From contig NCHA01000008.1 in assembly GCA_002257025.1 (NCBI GenBank), forward strand, positions 124,001 to 188,000: 64,000 nt of DNA, written 5' to 3'. This document shows positions 1-9,298 of the stretch, one piece after another (the stretch's first letter is position 1; each line of letters starts with the position of its first letter). This stretch comes from Sphingobacteriales bacterium 16-39-50. GTDB lineage: Bacteria > Bacteroidota > Bacteroidia > Sphingobacteriales > Sphingobacteriaceae. The notes under the pieces were generated by a model. That model saw only the letters and a list, made by a program, of their open reading frames with translations. It was not told where the DNA came from and did not search any database. Position numbers and translations under genes: made by a program.

Positions 1-533
1 ACTCCATTTTCAATACGCCCGGTGCCAATGATAATGCCGCCTCAGTTATTGTCATGCTGATGCTGGCACATGCTGCATCCGCAAGACAAAGTAATCACAG
101 CCTGACTTTTGTAGCCTCTGATTCGGAAGAATATGTTTTTGAAGGGGCATATCATTATGCAAATAGTCGGATTGCCGATAATACTATGCAGGACATTAAA
201 TATGTTCTGAATTTTGATTCCCTGACCTATGGACCAAATCTCTGGATCAATTCGAAAGATCAGGGTGTCAAAGATATGATCAGGGATATTCATAAGGATT
301 TAAATATTGAATCAACACCGATCTATGGTGAAAATGATGGATTTGTAATGGATTCCCTGCCCTTCAAACCATCAGGTGCCAGAGCATTGCATGCAAACAG
401 CAGGGGTTATGATGAAAAGACCTTGCCGGTCTATCACCGGCCGGATGATACTGCAGATAAGGTCCCGCTTGATTGTGTGGAGACCAGTTTTCAGGTCTTT
501 GATGAGTTTATAAAAAGGGTGGATCGACTATAG
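1..533 (+). CDS. M28-family zinc peptidase, C-terminal part (5' end outside window)
   Basis: The open frame is already running at base 3, so the gene begins before the window and about 176 codons are visible. Near the left edge it reads PGANDNAAS, the metal-binding Asp motif of M28 aminopeptidases. SDSEEYVFEGA follows, with the Glu pair that serves as catalytic base and metal ligand, then LNFDSL with a second Asp, and close to the C-terminus YHRPDDT, which supplies the last His ligand. The order and spacing are those of the family's C-terminal half. M28 enzymes are usually exported di-zinc aminopeptidases, but the signal peptide is not visible here. There is no evident link with the glycan genes that follow. 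The family is clear; the substrate is unknown. Confidence 0.85.
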   Translation, partial: SIFNTPGANDNAASVIVMLMLAHAASARQSNHSLTFVASDSEEYVFEGAYHYANSRIADNTMQDIKYVLNFDSLTYGPNLWINSKDQGVKDMIRDIHKDLNIESTPIYGENDGFVMDSLPFKPSGARALHANSRGYDEKTLPVYHRPDDTADKVPLDCVETSFQVFDEFIKRVDRL

Positions 534-601
534 ATACCTTTATCCTAATCATAATTACAAAGAATAAATAATAAAAATCAATATAATTAAATTAAGAATA
601 C

Positions 602-1948
602 ATGAAAATCGCCGCATTTGTTGCCTTACTTTTTACAGCCGGAATGGCTAATGCCCAATCGGGATCCGGTTGGTACACCGAAGGGAAGGATTACAACCCC
701 ACCCGTAGAATTAAGATCACTGTTACGAATCCTTTAAATGTAGCCATTAAAGCTTGTCCAATCGTTGTTCCACGGACCAGCCTGCCAATGCAAAATATCC
801 CTGAACGCTGGATAGGTATTGTAGACCCTAAACTTCCATCAGATCCTGAGCCTACGGTTGAACAACTTAAGACCAATAGTGGTTATGTAAGAAGAAAAGA
901 GACTAATGGTCATTATGTAGAACTTCAGGTAGACGATAAGAATAAAGATGGAATTTGGGATGAGATCTTCTTTATGTCAGACCTGGCCGCTAAGGAATCC
1001 AGAGATTTTTACATCTATATCGACCACTACGAGCGGGGAATGTATGAGCATCAGGTGCATGCATCAATCGCCAATTATGGCCGCCATATAGTTCCATTAT
1101 GGGAATCAAAAGATATGGGCTGGAAACTATGGTATCCTCATGAAGTAGATCTTCATGGTAAGAGGGCTCCAATGCTGACTGCTTACTATGAATATTCAAC
1201 CAATAAGTCGGGTTATTATATGCCATGGGAAATGGGAACAGATATCATGACGGTTGCCAGTACTTTTGGTGCCGGAGGGATGTGTATTTTCGAAAACCCA
1301 ATGGATATGGAGAACCCGGCACGCGCCTACCACTCTCCATTCAAAAATAAGGGTCCCTTTGATGACAGCCGCTTTGCATTTGATTTAGTGTACAATGGTC
1401 CGCTGCGTAGTATGATCAAGGTTAGCACAACCAATTGGAATTCAGGTAAGGGATTTTATGAACTGGATCAGTATTATACCGCTTATGCCGGTAAAAGCTG
1501 GAGCACTGTGGAGACTAAATTCTCTGAGTTTAATGCACCAAATGCCAGTGTGATGTTTGGGGCAGGTATTCGCAGAATCATGAATGAATATACTTCAGTC
1601 AATAAAAATGGAATTGCTATTTCAATGGGTAAAAATGTTGAAGCCAGAATTCCAGATGAGGATATCGGTGATGAAGTATTAATGGTGCCATGGCAGGGAA
1701 TTGGTATGGTCGTAAAAGATAAATACAGGCCTCAATATCAGGCTATTAAGAACTATGGTGGTAACCATGTTTTTAAAATGCCTGTTACCAGCGACCTTAG
1801 TTATGAGTATATGATATTTGGTGCATGGAGTTTCGGTGAAGTAAATAATAATGAAAAGGATTTTGTAAAGTATGTGGAAGACGAGGCATTGAAATACAAT
1901 TATCCCCCTCAAATTGCAGTTCATGCGCTTGAGACAAAAGCCAAATAA
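602..1948 (+). CDS. Exported DUF4861-like protein
   Basis: This 448-residue protein starts with a clear signal peptide (MKIAAFVALLFTAGMANAQ), so it should be periplasmic or surface-exposed. The mature part opens with IKITVTNPLN followed by a beta-rich stretch (VELQVDDKNKDGIWDEIFF). This is the way DUF4861 proteins of Bacteroidota polysaccharide loci begin, and the length fits that family. It has no lipobox and no cysteine-based or obvious metal-based active site. Members are commonly found beside polysaccharide lyases, which fits the lyase-like gene at 3817, but I know of no firmly established activity. A strong hairpin terminator follows directly, so it probably forms its own transcription unit. 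The family call rests on recalled sequence character, not on a profile search. Confidence 0.65.
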   Translation: MKIAAFVALLFTAGMANAQSGSGWYTEGKDYNPTRRIKITVTNPLNVAIKACPIVVPRTSLPMQNIPERWIGIVDPKLPSDPEPTVEQLKTNSGYVRRKETNGHYVELQVDDKNKDGIWDEIFFMSDLAAKESRDFYIYIDHYERGMYEHQVHASIANYGRHIVPLWESKDMGWKLWYPHEVDLHGKRAPMLTAYYEYSTNKSGYYMPWEMGTDIMTVASTFGAGGMCIFENPMDMENPARAYHSPFKNKGPFDDSRFAFDLVYNGPLRSMIKVSTTNWNSGKGFYELDQYYTAYAGKSWSTVETKFSEFNAPNASVMFGAGIRRIMNEYTSVNKNGIAISMGKNVEARIPDEDIGDEVLMVPWQGIGMVVKDKYRPQYQAIKNYGGNHVFKMPVTSDLSYEYMIFGAWSFGEVNNNEKDFVKYVEDEALKYNYPPQIAVHALETKAK

Positions 1949-1966
1949 GACAGATGGGATGTACTG

Positions 1967-1993
1967 GTCCGCTTATAAAAGCGGACTGGTTTT
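1967..1993 (+). terminator. Hairpin terminator after the DUF4861-like gene
   Basis: GTCCGCTT (1967-1974) and AAGCGGAC (1979-1986) form a perfect 8-bp stem with a four-base ATAA loop, followed by TGGTTTT. The hairpin begins 19 bases after the stop codon. Confidence 0.75.
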
Positions 1994-2065
1994 CACTCTG
2001 AATTTATCGATTGAGAAGAATGTCTGCCCATGACCATCGTTTCCCTTAATTTTTTGACAAAGGCT

Positions 2066-3547
2066 ATGAAAAACATGTATTTTTTTAAGGTATCCTCAGT
2101 CATGCTGATGGTATTGCTCGGTTTATTTGAAAGCTTAAGCGCACAAATAAAAGTAGGTGTGTCTGAGACGGTAATTACACCACCAAATCCAGTCGGTGTG
2201 AGGATGGCGGGATACGACAGAGGGGCTAATACATCTACCGGTGTACATGATGATCTCTTCGCTCGTAGCCTGGTTGTCGAAGCTGCTGATGGGACTAGTT
2301 CTGCGATGATTACTGTCGCTGTGGTTAATATGTCTGAACTGGTAATGGATCAGATCCGTACCGGGGTAAATAAAGAGACCGGTATTCCCTTTAAAAATGT
2401 GATTGTTTCCTCTACTCACACGCATTCCGGTCCGGTGATGGGTAATCTGGAGGATGCATATATTAAATTTTTCATAAGCAGGACTGTTCAAAGTGCTGTA
2501 AATGCATGGAAGGGCAGAGTTAATGGTAAGATTGGAGCAGGTTCAACCGAAGTGTTTGGAATGGCAATGAACGACCGGAGAATGGAACATGGTGGTGTTC
2601 CACCTGATCCGGAAGCAGCGGTTATCAAGGTTGAGAATGCTCAGGGAAAACTAATGGGGGTATTTTTCAATTATGGCTGCCATCCTTCTGCCCTGGATCT
2701 TCATAATTTAAAATTTACAGAAGACTGGCCCTATTTTTCAATCAAAGGAATCAAGGATAAATTACCAAAAGGTGTTATTGTAGGTTATTTTCAATCAGCT
2801 CAGGGCGATGCCAAAGTGGGCTACCAGGCAGAACTATCTGCAGTAGGTGCATTTATGCAGGGTATACGGAGTTTTGAATTCGCCGAAAAGAAGGGTCTTG
2901 TTCTTTCTGAAGCAGTACTTAAAGTATTACCTGAGATTAAAACTGCTGCAAACCTGGATGTAAAAGTTACTTATGATAAATTCAAGATCCCAATCCGGAC
3001 AACTTTCCCATACACTCATGCAGAAGCCCTTCGCTGGCAGGAGCAGGCAAAAAAGACTTTAGATGAAAAGGAAAAGCTGGTCATTTATTATCCCAAAGAT
3101 CTTGAAGGTGTTGAACGATTAAAGGAAGCTGCCCGTGAATTGGTTGCTAAAGGTGATATAGGGAAAACCATCGGACCAAGAACATTGGATAAGTACAAGG
3201 TTGATTACTGGCTCGCCACACAGGCTGTAAATCAGTCGAAGCGGATTGAATCCCTGCCTGCAAATCCTGCACCCTATTTAATGCCAATGCAGGCGATACG
3301 GATTGGAACAACGGTTTTTGTAACCTTTCCGGCGGAAGTCTTTACTGAAATTGGTTTAAGCGTTAAACAGAAATCTCCCTATGCAAATACCTTTATTTTG
3401 GGTGTAGCAGGTGGATTTAATGGCTATATCGCTACTGCTGCAGAATATATTGAAGGGGGATATGCCGTTAATGGAAGTCCATATGCGCCTCAGGCAGAGC
3501 AAGCTTTGATTGATGCATCGATGGAATTGATTGGGAGGGTGAAGTGA
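2066..3547 (+). CDS. Neutral ceramidase-like secreted hydrolase (first of two)
   Basis: The mature protein begins KVGVSETVITPP...MAGYDRG, the standard opening of neutral/alkaline ceramidase N-terminal domains (PF04734). Expected metal-site motifs follow in order: STHTHSGP, GCHPSA, and SAQGD where the nucleophile loop would be, then FPAEVF. The protein has about 493 residues, so it lacks the C-terminal immunoglobulin-like domain of long ceramidases. I chose the ATG at 2066 because it gives a clean signal peptide ending LSAQ; an upstream in-frame ATG at 2030 would add 12 residues. In Bacteroidota such short ceramidase-like proteins often sit in glycan loci with no lipid role demonstrated, so the real substrate may not be ceramide. 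A second family member is at 12696. Confidence 0.75.
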   Translation: MKNMYFFKVSSVMLMVLLGLFESLSAQIKVGVSETVITPPNPVGVRMAGYDRGANTSTGVHDDLFARSLVVEAADGTSSAMITVAVVNMSELVMDQIRTGVNKETGIPFKNVIVSSTHTHSGPVMGNLEDAYIKFFISRTVQSAVNAWKGRVNGKIGAGSTEVFGMAMNDRRMEHGGVPPDPEAAVIKVENAQGKLMGVFFNYGCHPSALDLHNLKFTEDWPYFSIKGIKDKLPKGVIVGYFQSAQGDAKVGYQAELSAVGAFMQGIRSFEFAEKKGLVLSEAVLKVLPEIKTAANLDVKVTYDKFKIPIRTTFPYTHAEALRWQEQAKKTLDEKEKLVIYYPKDLEGVERLKEAARELVAKGDIGKTIGPRTLDKYKVDYWLATQAVNQSKRIESLPANPAPYLMPMQAIRIGTTVFVTFPAEVFTEIGLSVKQKSPYANTFILGVAGGFNGYIATAAEYIEGGYAVNGSPYAPQAEQALIDASMELIGRVK

Positions 3548-3816
3548 GTTGACAGTTGACAATTGATAGTTGACAGTTAAATCGAGCGTTGACTATTACT
3601 ATTTATTTCAATTGAAAAAGGATGTCATCTCTGCCTGCCGGCAGGCAAGGCCGACGCAGGAGGGAACTTAGTGATTTAAAAGAAGATTTTAATATGGAAA
3701 AATGTAAATCCCACGTAATAATAAGGTCAGTATCGTACAATGAACCAATAAATCACTGACAACAGACATCAGATTTCAGACATCAGATTTCAGATATCAG
3801 ACAACACAAACACACC
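3548..3816. repeat. Intergenic word repeats and a GC palindrome
   Basis: No gene fits here. Right after the stop codon, GTTGACAGTTGACAATTG and variants recur to about 3590. TGCCTGCCGGCAGGCA at 3632-3647 is a perfect 16-bp palindrome. GGAGGGAACTTAGTGATTTA at 3659-3678 reappears in related form at 14191 and 15231. From about 3765, ACATCAGATTTCAG is iterated three times up to the next start codon. Confidence 0.7.
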
Positions 3817-6800
3817 ATGAAAATAAAATCAATCCTCCCTTTCCTGTCACTTTTCCTCTTTGTAAGCACCTTAAATGCACAAACATCAGGAAGCAGAGTG
3901 CCTTATGTCATTTATGATAATTTCGATACCGGCGAAATGTTTACCTGGGAGCCTTATCCCTATCAGCAGGATACTGGTTATGATCCATTATTTGGTACAA
4001 AGAAAGAGCCTGCTTTTGGAGGAAAGGGGAGTTCACTTTCCCGCCTGACAAAACCGAATGATGCCAATGATCTGACACAGGGATTTACCAAGCGGATTGA
4101 TATGTATTCCTTGAATTCTACCCGACTCAGGTTTGCATATTATTTCATGAGCGACAGAAAACCTGAGAAACTGGATGTTTCGCTCGGGACTTTCGATGGG
4201 AAATTATTCACCCATACAATATTATCTCCTAAGGCAAATACCTGGGTTGAGCTTGATATCCCGCTTAGTTCTTTTAGTCTGAATGGAACAATATTAAATG
4301 AAGGTGCTCATTTACAGGTTGTTGTATTGAAGGCCTTTTATCCTCTTGTTAATCATTTACCAAGCTACAGTATACTGATAGACGAGTTTAAGCTGAACGG
4401 TGAAAGATCTCGGCAGTTTATCGCACAATCTCCAAAATCAACCTGGTTTGAGCAGTTTGGCCATGCTATATTAAACAAGCATTACTCAAATGGAGAAACA
4501 ATTAACCTAAGTATCTCAGCCGAGCCGGGTAAAGCCCTGAATGAAGTGTTTGTCGAGCTTATTAGTCCGGAGAATAAAACGGCAGTAAGCAATATTAAAT
4601 TTTATGATGATGGAAGCCATGGTGATTTAAAGGCTGCAGATGGTATCTGGTCAAATAATGCAGTTTATACGGTCAAAGCAACAGATCCGCGGGGGCAATG
4701 GAAGATCAGGGCTAAGTCGGGCACCGGTACAGAGCAATTTTCATGGGATCTTTGGTTCATCGTTCCTGTTTCTGATCATGCATCTGGCATTCACCCAAGA
4801 GTATTTCATTCACAGGCTCAACTGGAAGCCCGTATGGCAGGACCTGAGCCTGAGTCTGCAAAAAAACTTCTGAATTATTTAATTCAAAGTTATAAACCAT
4901 CAACACTTGATATTGATAAGCTTCCTGCGCAGAATATGGTCGCACCTGAGTCAGTAACCGGCGGACCATATGCAAGTGCGGGTATGGGAGGTTGGTACAA
5001 TACCCAGAATGCTCTCGCCAGAGTAATAACCAGCGAAGCCTGGCAATACGCATTAACTAAAAATATGGACGCTGCCAACAGAGCAAAGGCAGCACTATTA
5101 AAGCTTAGTATTTTGCCTTCATGGAATCATCCCTGGATGGAAGCCAATGGCAATCATACCTATTATCCCGGAGCTCCTGCAGCATTTGCAGCCGGAATAG
5201 GTTACGATATTTTATATAATTTACTCAGTGCTGAAGAGCAAAAGACAGTCCGTAATGGCATAATGGAAAAGTCCATTAAACCATTTTACCGCGATATGGT
5301 TGAACTGAATCGAATGCCTTCCAGTAATTCCAATCATATTGGGGTGATACTTTCAGGAGTTGGGGTTGCCGCTATGGCCATCGCAAATGATGATCCAAAT
5401 TTACCGGGTTTGGAGCCCTATTTGTCCGGAATTCTTGCAAAGACTAAACAGTTCATAGACCGTACAATGTTGCCCGAAGGCAGCTACAATGAACCATATA
5501 CCTATCAGGAAATGGGCTATCGTGAACTGGTTGAATTTCTCTATTCATTAGAGCGGAATTTCGGGGTTGATTATACCTCCACAACTTATCTGAAGGAGTT
5601 CTATCAGTATCCGATCTATGTAACCCAGGCTAAGGATGGAGCTTATCAGGATTTAGGGGATGTTTCGCATACCTATAATTTTACCCAGCAGCCTATGCAA
5701 TGGCTGGTTTATAAAATGAAAGACCCTTTCATGTATAAATATGTAAAACCGGCATGGGATTCAGGTAAAGCAAGGGGCGGAATTATTCCCTATTTATGGT
5801 ATACAGAAGGAATTGCACCGATTGGCAGGGAAACACTTCCATTGTCTAAACATTTTGAAGGTAAGGGGCATATGGTTACCAGAACTTCATGGGAAGATTC
5901 AGGTACTGTGATGATATTCAAGGCCGGACCAAACGGAAATCATTACCATGCCGATCAGGGGACTATTCTGCTGACTCATAACGGGGAAGAACTGTTAAGT
6001 GATGCTGGTCATAGCAGTGATTATTATGGAAATCTGTATTTCCCGGGTTATTATACTCAGGCGATAGGTCATAATGTGATGCTGGTTGATATGAATGCCG
6101 AAAGTCAGGCGGCAGGTGATTTTGAAAACGGAATTGCTGCTCTCAGAACCTACCCTAAAATGATTCACTCCTTCGCCGGAAACAATGCGATGGCTGCTGT
6201 GGGTGATCTGACAAGCGTTTATAAAAATAAAGTCTCAAAATATACCCGGACTTTATTAAGCTCAAAGAATGGCCCTGTTTTTCTGTTTGATCAGGTGAAA
6301 AGCCCTGAGGCACATTCATACAACTGGATCTTTCATGCCGAACATACCAATGGCAAGAGTTCAATTTCTTATTCAGAAAATCGGATGACTATAAATCGTC
6401 CGGCAGCTCGTTTAACTATGGATATTCTTTCTCCGCAAGCATTAAGCAGCCGGATCAGAAATTCAGACCGCGATGAGAGTTTTATTGCGATTTCATCTGA
6501 AAAGATGAAAGATGCTGATTTTCTCGCCGTTATGCAGCCTGAAAGTAAACCTGCCAATGCTGATTATGCATCTGCAACAAAACCAAAGCGGATCGATTCA
6601 AATGGATGGATTGGAGCTATGCTGAATGAAGGAAGTTCTATTCATTATGGATTTTTCAGGATAAATGAAAGCTCAGATTCTGGTGTTGAAGGCTTTAAAA
6701 CGGATGCTTCGAAATTTTCGGCAATGCTTGCAGATAATAAGCTTATGGAAGCCTATTTTGATGGAAAGACCTTTGAAGGCTATGGCTCAGATCTGAAGTT

Positions 6801-7017
6801 CAGTGCTACTGTTGACGCTTCTCTTGCGATTTCTTCTTCGGAAACGGTTCTTGAACTAAGATCTGATAATCCTGTTGAATTGACTATGGCTATTGATTTA
6901 AAACCCAAGTCTATTATTCATAATGGTGTTTTGTTAAAGGGCTGGAAGTATAATCAGAAAACAAAATCATTGAGTATTAGTCTGCCTAAGGGTCAGTCAA
7001 AAATTACTATAAATTAA
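3817..7017 (+). CDS. Heparinase II/III-family lyase-like protein 1 (PL15/17/21-like fold)
   Basis: This 1066-residue protein has a signal peptide ending LNAQ. Residues about 30-195 form a beta-rich module, about 200-310 an immunoglobulin-like segment (DDGSHGDLKAADGIWS), about 320-650 an alpha/alpha-toroid, and about 670-1066 the heparinase II/III C-terminal beta-sandwich. Candidate catalytic residues are visible: N506-H507 in SNSNHIG, a tyrosine-bearing stretch GSYNEPYTYQEMGY, and H709-Y-H711 with D713 in NHYHADQG, where the family binds metal. The related enzymes cleave uronate-containing glycans by beta-elimination in the periplasm. Its closest relatives in the window are at 17249 and 26665; together with the first of these it keeps the Asn-His pair that the third lacks. 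The substrate cannot be read from the sequence. Confidence 0.8.
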   Translation: MKIKSILPFLSLFLFVSTLNAQTSGSRVPYVIYDNFDTGEMFTWEPYPYQQDTGYDPLFGTKKEPAFGGKGSSLSRLTKPNDANDLTQGFTKRIDMYSLNSTRLRFAYYFMSDRKPEKLDVSLGTFDGKLFTHTILSPKANTWVELDIPLSSFSLNGTILNEGAHLQVVVLKAFYPLVNHLPSYSILIDEFKLNGERSRQFIAQSPKSTWFEQFGHAILNKHYSNGETINLSISAEPGKALNEVFVELISPENKTAVSNIKFYDDGSHGDLKAADGIWSNNAVYTVKATDPRGQWKIRAKSGTGTEQFSWDLWFIVPVSDHASGIHPRVFHSQAQLEARMAGPEPESAKKLLNYLIQSYKPSTLDIDKLPAQNMVAPESVTGGPYASAGMGGWYNTQNALARVITSEAWQYALTKNMDAANRAKAALLKLSILPSWNHPWMEANGNHTYYPGAPAAFAAGIGYDILYNLLSAEEQKTVRNGIMEKSIKPFYRDMVELNRMPSSNSNHIGVILSGVGVAAMAIANDDPNLPGLEPYLSGILAKTKQFIDRTMLPEGSYNEPYTYQEMGYRELVEFLYSLERNFGVDYTSTTYLKEFYQYPIYVTQAKDGAYQDLGDVSHTYNFTQQPMQWLVYKMKDPFMYKYVKPAWDSGKARGGIIPYLWYTEGIAPIGRETLPLSKHFEGKGHMVTRTSWEDSGTVMIFKAGPNGNHYHADQGTILLTHNGEELLSDAGHSSDYYGNLYFPGYYTQAIGHNVMLVDMNAESQAAGDFENGIAALRTYPKMIHSFAGNNAMAAVGDLTSVYKNKVSKYTRTLLSSKNGPVFLFDQVKSPEAHSYNWIFHAEHTNGKSSISYSENRMTINRPAARLTMDILSPQALSSRIRNSDRDESFIAISSEKMKDADFLAVMQPESKPANADYASATKPKRIDSNGWIGAMLNEGSSIHYGFFRINESSDSGVEGFKTDASKFSAMLADNKLMEAYFDGKTFEGYGSDLKFSATVDASLAISSSETVLELRSDNPVELTMAIDLKPKSIIHNGVLLKGWKYNQKTKSLSISLPKGQSKITIN

Positions 7018-7034
7018 ACTAAGTACCTGATATT

Positions 7035-7077
7035 AACCACATAGAAACATAGAATTTATATATCAATCTATGTGGTT
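7035..7077. repeat. AACCACATAG inverted-repeat element, 43 bp
   Basis: AACCACATAG at 7035-7044 is the perfect reverse complement of CTATGTGGTT at 7068-7077, with GAAACATAG following the left arm. The same ends bound elements at 20598, 20682 and 33661. It begins 18 bases after the lyase-like gene and could also act as a weak terminator. Confidence 0.75.
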
Positions 7078-7130
7078 ATAATTGATTGTCTTATTTATTT
7101 GTCACATTCAGGTTCAATTAATTCAAGAAA

Positions 7131-8135
7131 ATGAAGCATCTAGTCTTATTGTTTGGAATTTTAATTGGAATTGGTTCGAATTCCTTTGCACAGAAGAACA
7201 CTCTGAACTGGGTACAGGAGAGCAAAGAAGCAGCCTGGCAGGCCCGGGATTCTCAGGGCGAGTTTGTGTTTAAAGGCCATATGTGGATTCTTGGGGGATG
7301 GTTTACGCCTCAATTACCTAATCCGCGGGATGTCTGGAAGTCGCCTGATGGTAAGAACTGGACCCGTGTAGTTGAAACCGCACCCTGGCAGCATAGCGAT
7401 CTTCCCGCCGCAATGGTATTTAAGAACAGAATGTGGATGATGGGAGGCCGTAAATTACCAGGCACTAATACCAGTAATCAGGTATGGTCATCAAAGGATG
7501 GTGCCGACTGGGTTTTGGAAACCCCCAATGCAGGATGGAGCCCTAGATTGGCACCTGGCTTTGTTGTTTTTAAAGATCGTATGTGGATCATGGGCGGCAC
7601 CAGTGATTTTTATAAGAATAATGATAGCACGCTTTTCAATGATGTCTGGTCTTCGGCAGATGGCAAAGAATGGAAACTTGAACTGGCTAATGCACCATGG
7701 TCAAAAAGAACACACGGACAGGCACTTGTATTTGATGGAAAAATCTGGATCATAGGCGGTGGAACGCGCGCTCCAAAAGCAAACTCATTGAATGATGTAT
7801 GGTGTTCTGAGGATGGGGTAAACTGGACTCAGGTCACTGCTGCTGCTCCATGGGATCCAAGGATATGGTTTTCGGCTCTGGTTTACAGAGACAGGATGTG
7901 GGTATTGGGTGGCTGGGCTGATTCCGGCAATAAAGGCGACGTCTGGTATTCAAAAGACGGAAAGAACTGGACAGAACTAAAATCTGATATAAAATGGAGC
8001 AAAAGGCATGAGCAAGCTGCCTTTGTATTTAAAGATAAAATTTGGATAGCCGGCGGCGCTGCAGAACCAAATTATTTACTGGATAGTGAGGTGTGGAGTT
8101 TGAAGGTGCCGAAGGGGTGGTTGGAGAAGAATTGA
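7131..8135 (+). CDS. Secreted kelch-like six-bladed beta-propeller
   Basis: This 334-residue protein has a signal peptide ending NSFAQ. The rest is six copies of a unit with the pattern VFKxRMWxxGG and, further on, DVWxSxDGxxWTxV. The glycine pair and spaced tryptophans are typical of kelch propellers (relatives include galactose oxidase and N-acetylneuraminate epimerase). The GG lines read ILGG, MMGG, IMGG, IIGG, VLGG and IAGG. No catalytic residues stand out, so a binding role is as likely as an enzymatic one. It lies between a lyase-like gene and a CBM9-like gene on the same strand, which suggests a part in glycan recognition. The fold is well supported; the function is unknown. Confidence 0.7.
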   Translation: MKHLVLLFGILIGIGSNSFAQKNTLNWVQESKEAAWQARDSQGEFVFKGHMWILGGWFTPQLPNPRDVWKSPDGKNWTRVVETAPWQHSDLPAAMVFKNRMWMMGGRKLPGTNTSNQVWSSKDGADWVLETPNAGWSPRLAPGFVVFKDRMWIMGGTSDFYKNNDSTLFNDVWSSADGKEWKLELANAPWSKRTHGQALVFDGKIWIIGGGTRAPKANSLNDVWCSEDGVNWTQVTAAAPWDPRIWFSALVYRDRMWVLGGWADSGNKGDVWYSKDGKNWTELKSDIKWSKRHEQAAFVFKDKIWIAGGAAEPNYLLDSEVWSLKVPKGWLEKN

Positions 8136-8305
8136 GATGTCTGATGATGGATGTCAGAGGTCAGAAGTCGGATGTCTGATGTCGGAGGACTGAGGTATGA
8201 AGTCGGAGGTCTGATACCTCATACCTCATACTTCATACCTCATACTTCAGACCTCATACCTCAGTCCTCGTACCTCAAACTTCATACCTCAATAAATACA
8301 CAATT
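8136..8305. repeat. Short-word repeat array with imperfect inverted symmetry
   Basis: Nearly the whole gap is built from variants of CATACCTCATACTTC on the right and their complements (GGAGGTCTGA, GAGGTATGAAG) on the left. The left stretch GAGGACTGAGGTATGA...GGTCTGA is the reverse complement of TCAGACCTCATACCTCAGTCCTC on the right, apart from a 7-base insertion, so a long imperfect hairpin is possible. There is no regular repeat-spacer structure. Confidence 0.75.
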
Positions 8306-9034
8306 ATGAAAAAAATATCATCCTTACTCTTACTCGCCTTCGTCTGTATGCTCTCTGTGGCGTACTCAGCGGATGGGCCTTCTGTTTACAAAGTCAAAAA
8401 GCTCAAAGGTTCAATGAAAATTGATGCTAACTGGGATAAGGCGCAGTGGAAGAAAGTAAAGGAAATTCCGATTGTGAATTTTATGGGGCAGTTACCGGCA
8501 TTTCAGCCTGTTGTCACTGCAAAAATGATGTATGACAGTGAAAATCTTTATCTGATCTATAAGGTTGAAGACCGTCATGTCCGGATTCAGAATACAAAGT
8601 TTAATAGCTCTGTTTCAACGGATGCCTGCGTTGAATTCTTTTTCTCACCGGATAAGGAATGGCCATTGAGATATTTTAATGTCGAGATCAATGCCGGTGG
8701 GACAGGTTTGATGGCCTACCACAAGGATGGCAAAAGGAATAATGTAAAAGAAGAAGATTTCAATGTCGTAGAACTTGCCCATACTTTACCAAAGAAGCTG
8801 GAACAGGAGATTTCTGAACCTGTAACCTGGTTCCTTGAATTCAAAATGCCGCTCTCTTTGATTGCAAAATATGCAAACTATACCCAGCCGCAAAAGGGGG
8901 TTAAATGGAAAGCCAATTTCTATAAAACATCAAGCCGCAGCACTAATCCGCATTATATAACCTGGAATGTTGTTCAGAATCCGACTCCTCAGTTTCATCT
9001 TCCGCAATATTTTGGTACACTGGTGTTTAAATAA
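8306..9034 (+). CDS. Exported CBM9-like carbohydrate-binding protein
   Basis: This 242-residue protein has a signal peptide ending SVAYSAD. The mature part follows the CBM9-like/DOMON-like pattern: MKIDANWDKAQWKKV (the 'it is decorated with a small change' strand), then MYDSENLYLIYKVED, ACVEFFFSPD, and YFNVEINAGG, with aromatic residues near the C-terminus (WNVVQNPTPQFHLPQYFG). Proteins of this type bind sugars, usually at chain ends. This one carries no catalytic domain, so it is a stand-alone binding protein. A second protein with a related N-terminal domain plus a PKD tail is encoded at 32533. The gene stands between a propeller gene and the AGE-family gene. The ligand is unknown. Confidence 0.7.
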   Translation: MKKISSLLLLAFVCMLSVAYSADGPSVYKVKKLKGSMKIDANWDKAQWKKVKEIPIVNFMGQLPAFQPVVTAKMMYDSENLYLIYKVEDRHVRIQNTKFNSSVSTDACVEFFFSPDKEWPLRYFNVEINAGGTGLMAYHKDGKRNNVKEEDFNVVELAHTLPKKLEQEISEPVTWFLEFKMPLSLIAKYANYTQPQKGVKWKANFYKTSSRSTNPHYITWNVVQNPTPQFHLPQYFGTLVFK

Positions 9035-9082
9035 TTAGGATCAAAGAGCAAAGAACAAGGAATAAAGACAATGAAATACTTA

Positions 9083-9140
9083 TTTGAGATTTAGTTTTCC
9101 GACTTACGAATTTACATAGGCATCATGCCGGTTAAATTCG
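9083..9140. repeat. 58-bp dispersed repeat, copy 1
   Basis: Positions 9083-9140 match 29917-29974 without gaps; by eye about 50 of 58 bases agree. GATAGCTATC inside CGATAGCTATCGGG follows at 9144-9157 and recurs at 32188. The remainder of 9035-9298 shows no gene. Confidence 0.7.
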
Positions 9141-9298
9141 GCACGATAGCTATCGGGTCGCATGCCCATATTACTATTGCCTTTGATCGGTGTATACAAC
9201 TAAGGGATTAGAGACGACCAGAGGTAATAATAAATGCTTACAGATTGGCATCATTGGACTGGTAAAGTTTTTTAGCTCCGAATGAAATAAACTAGAAT

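Noticed and set aside
8136..8305. CRISPR-like array
   Set aside because: Repeats are irregular short words with no constant unit and no spacers of even length; no cas genes are in the window.
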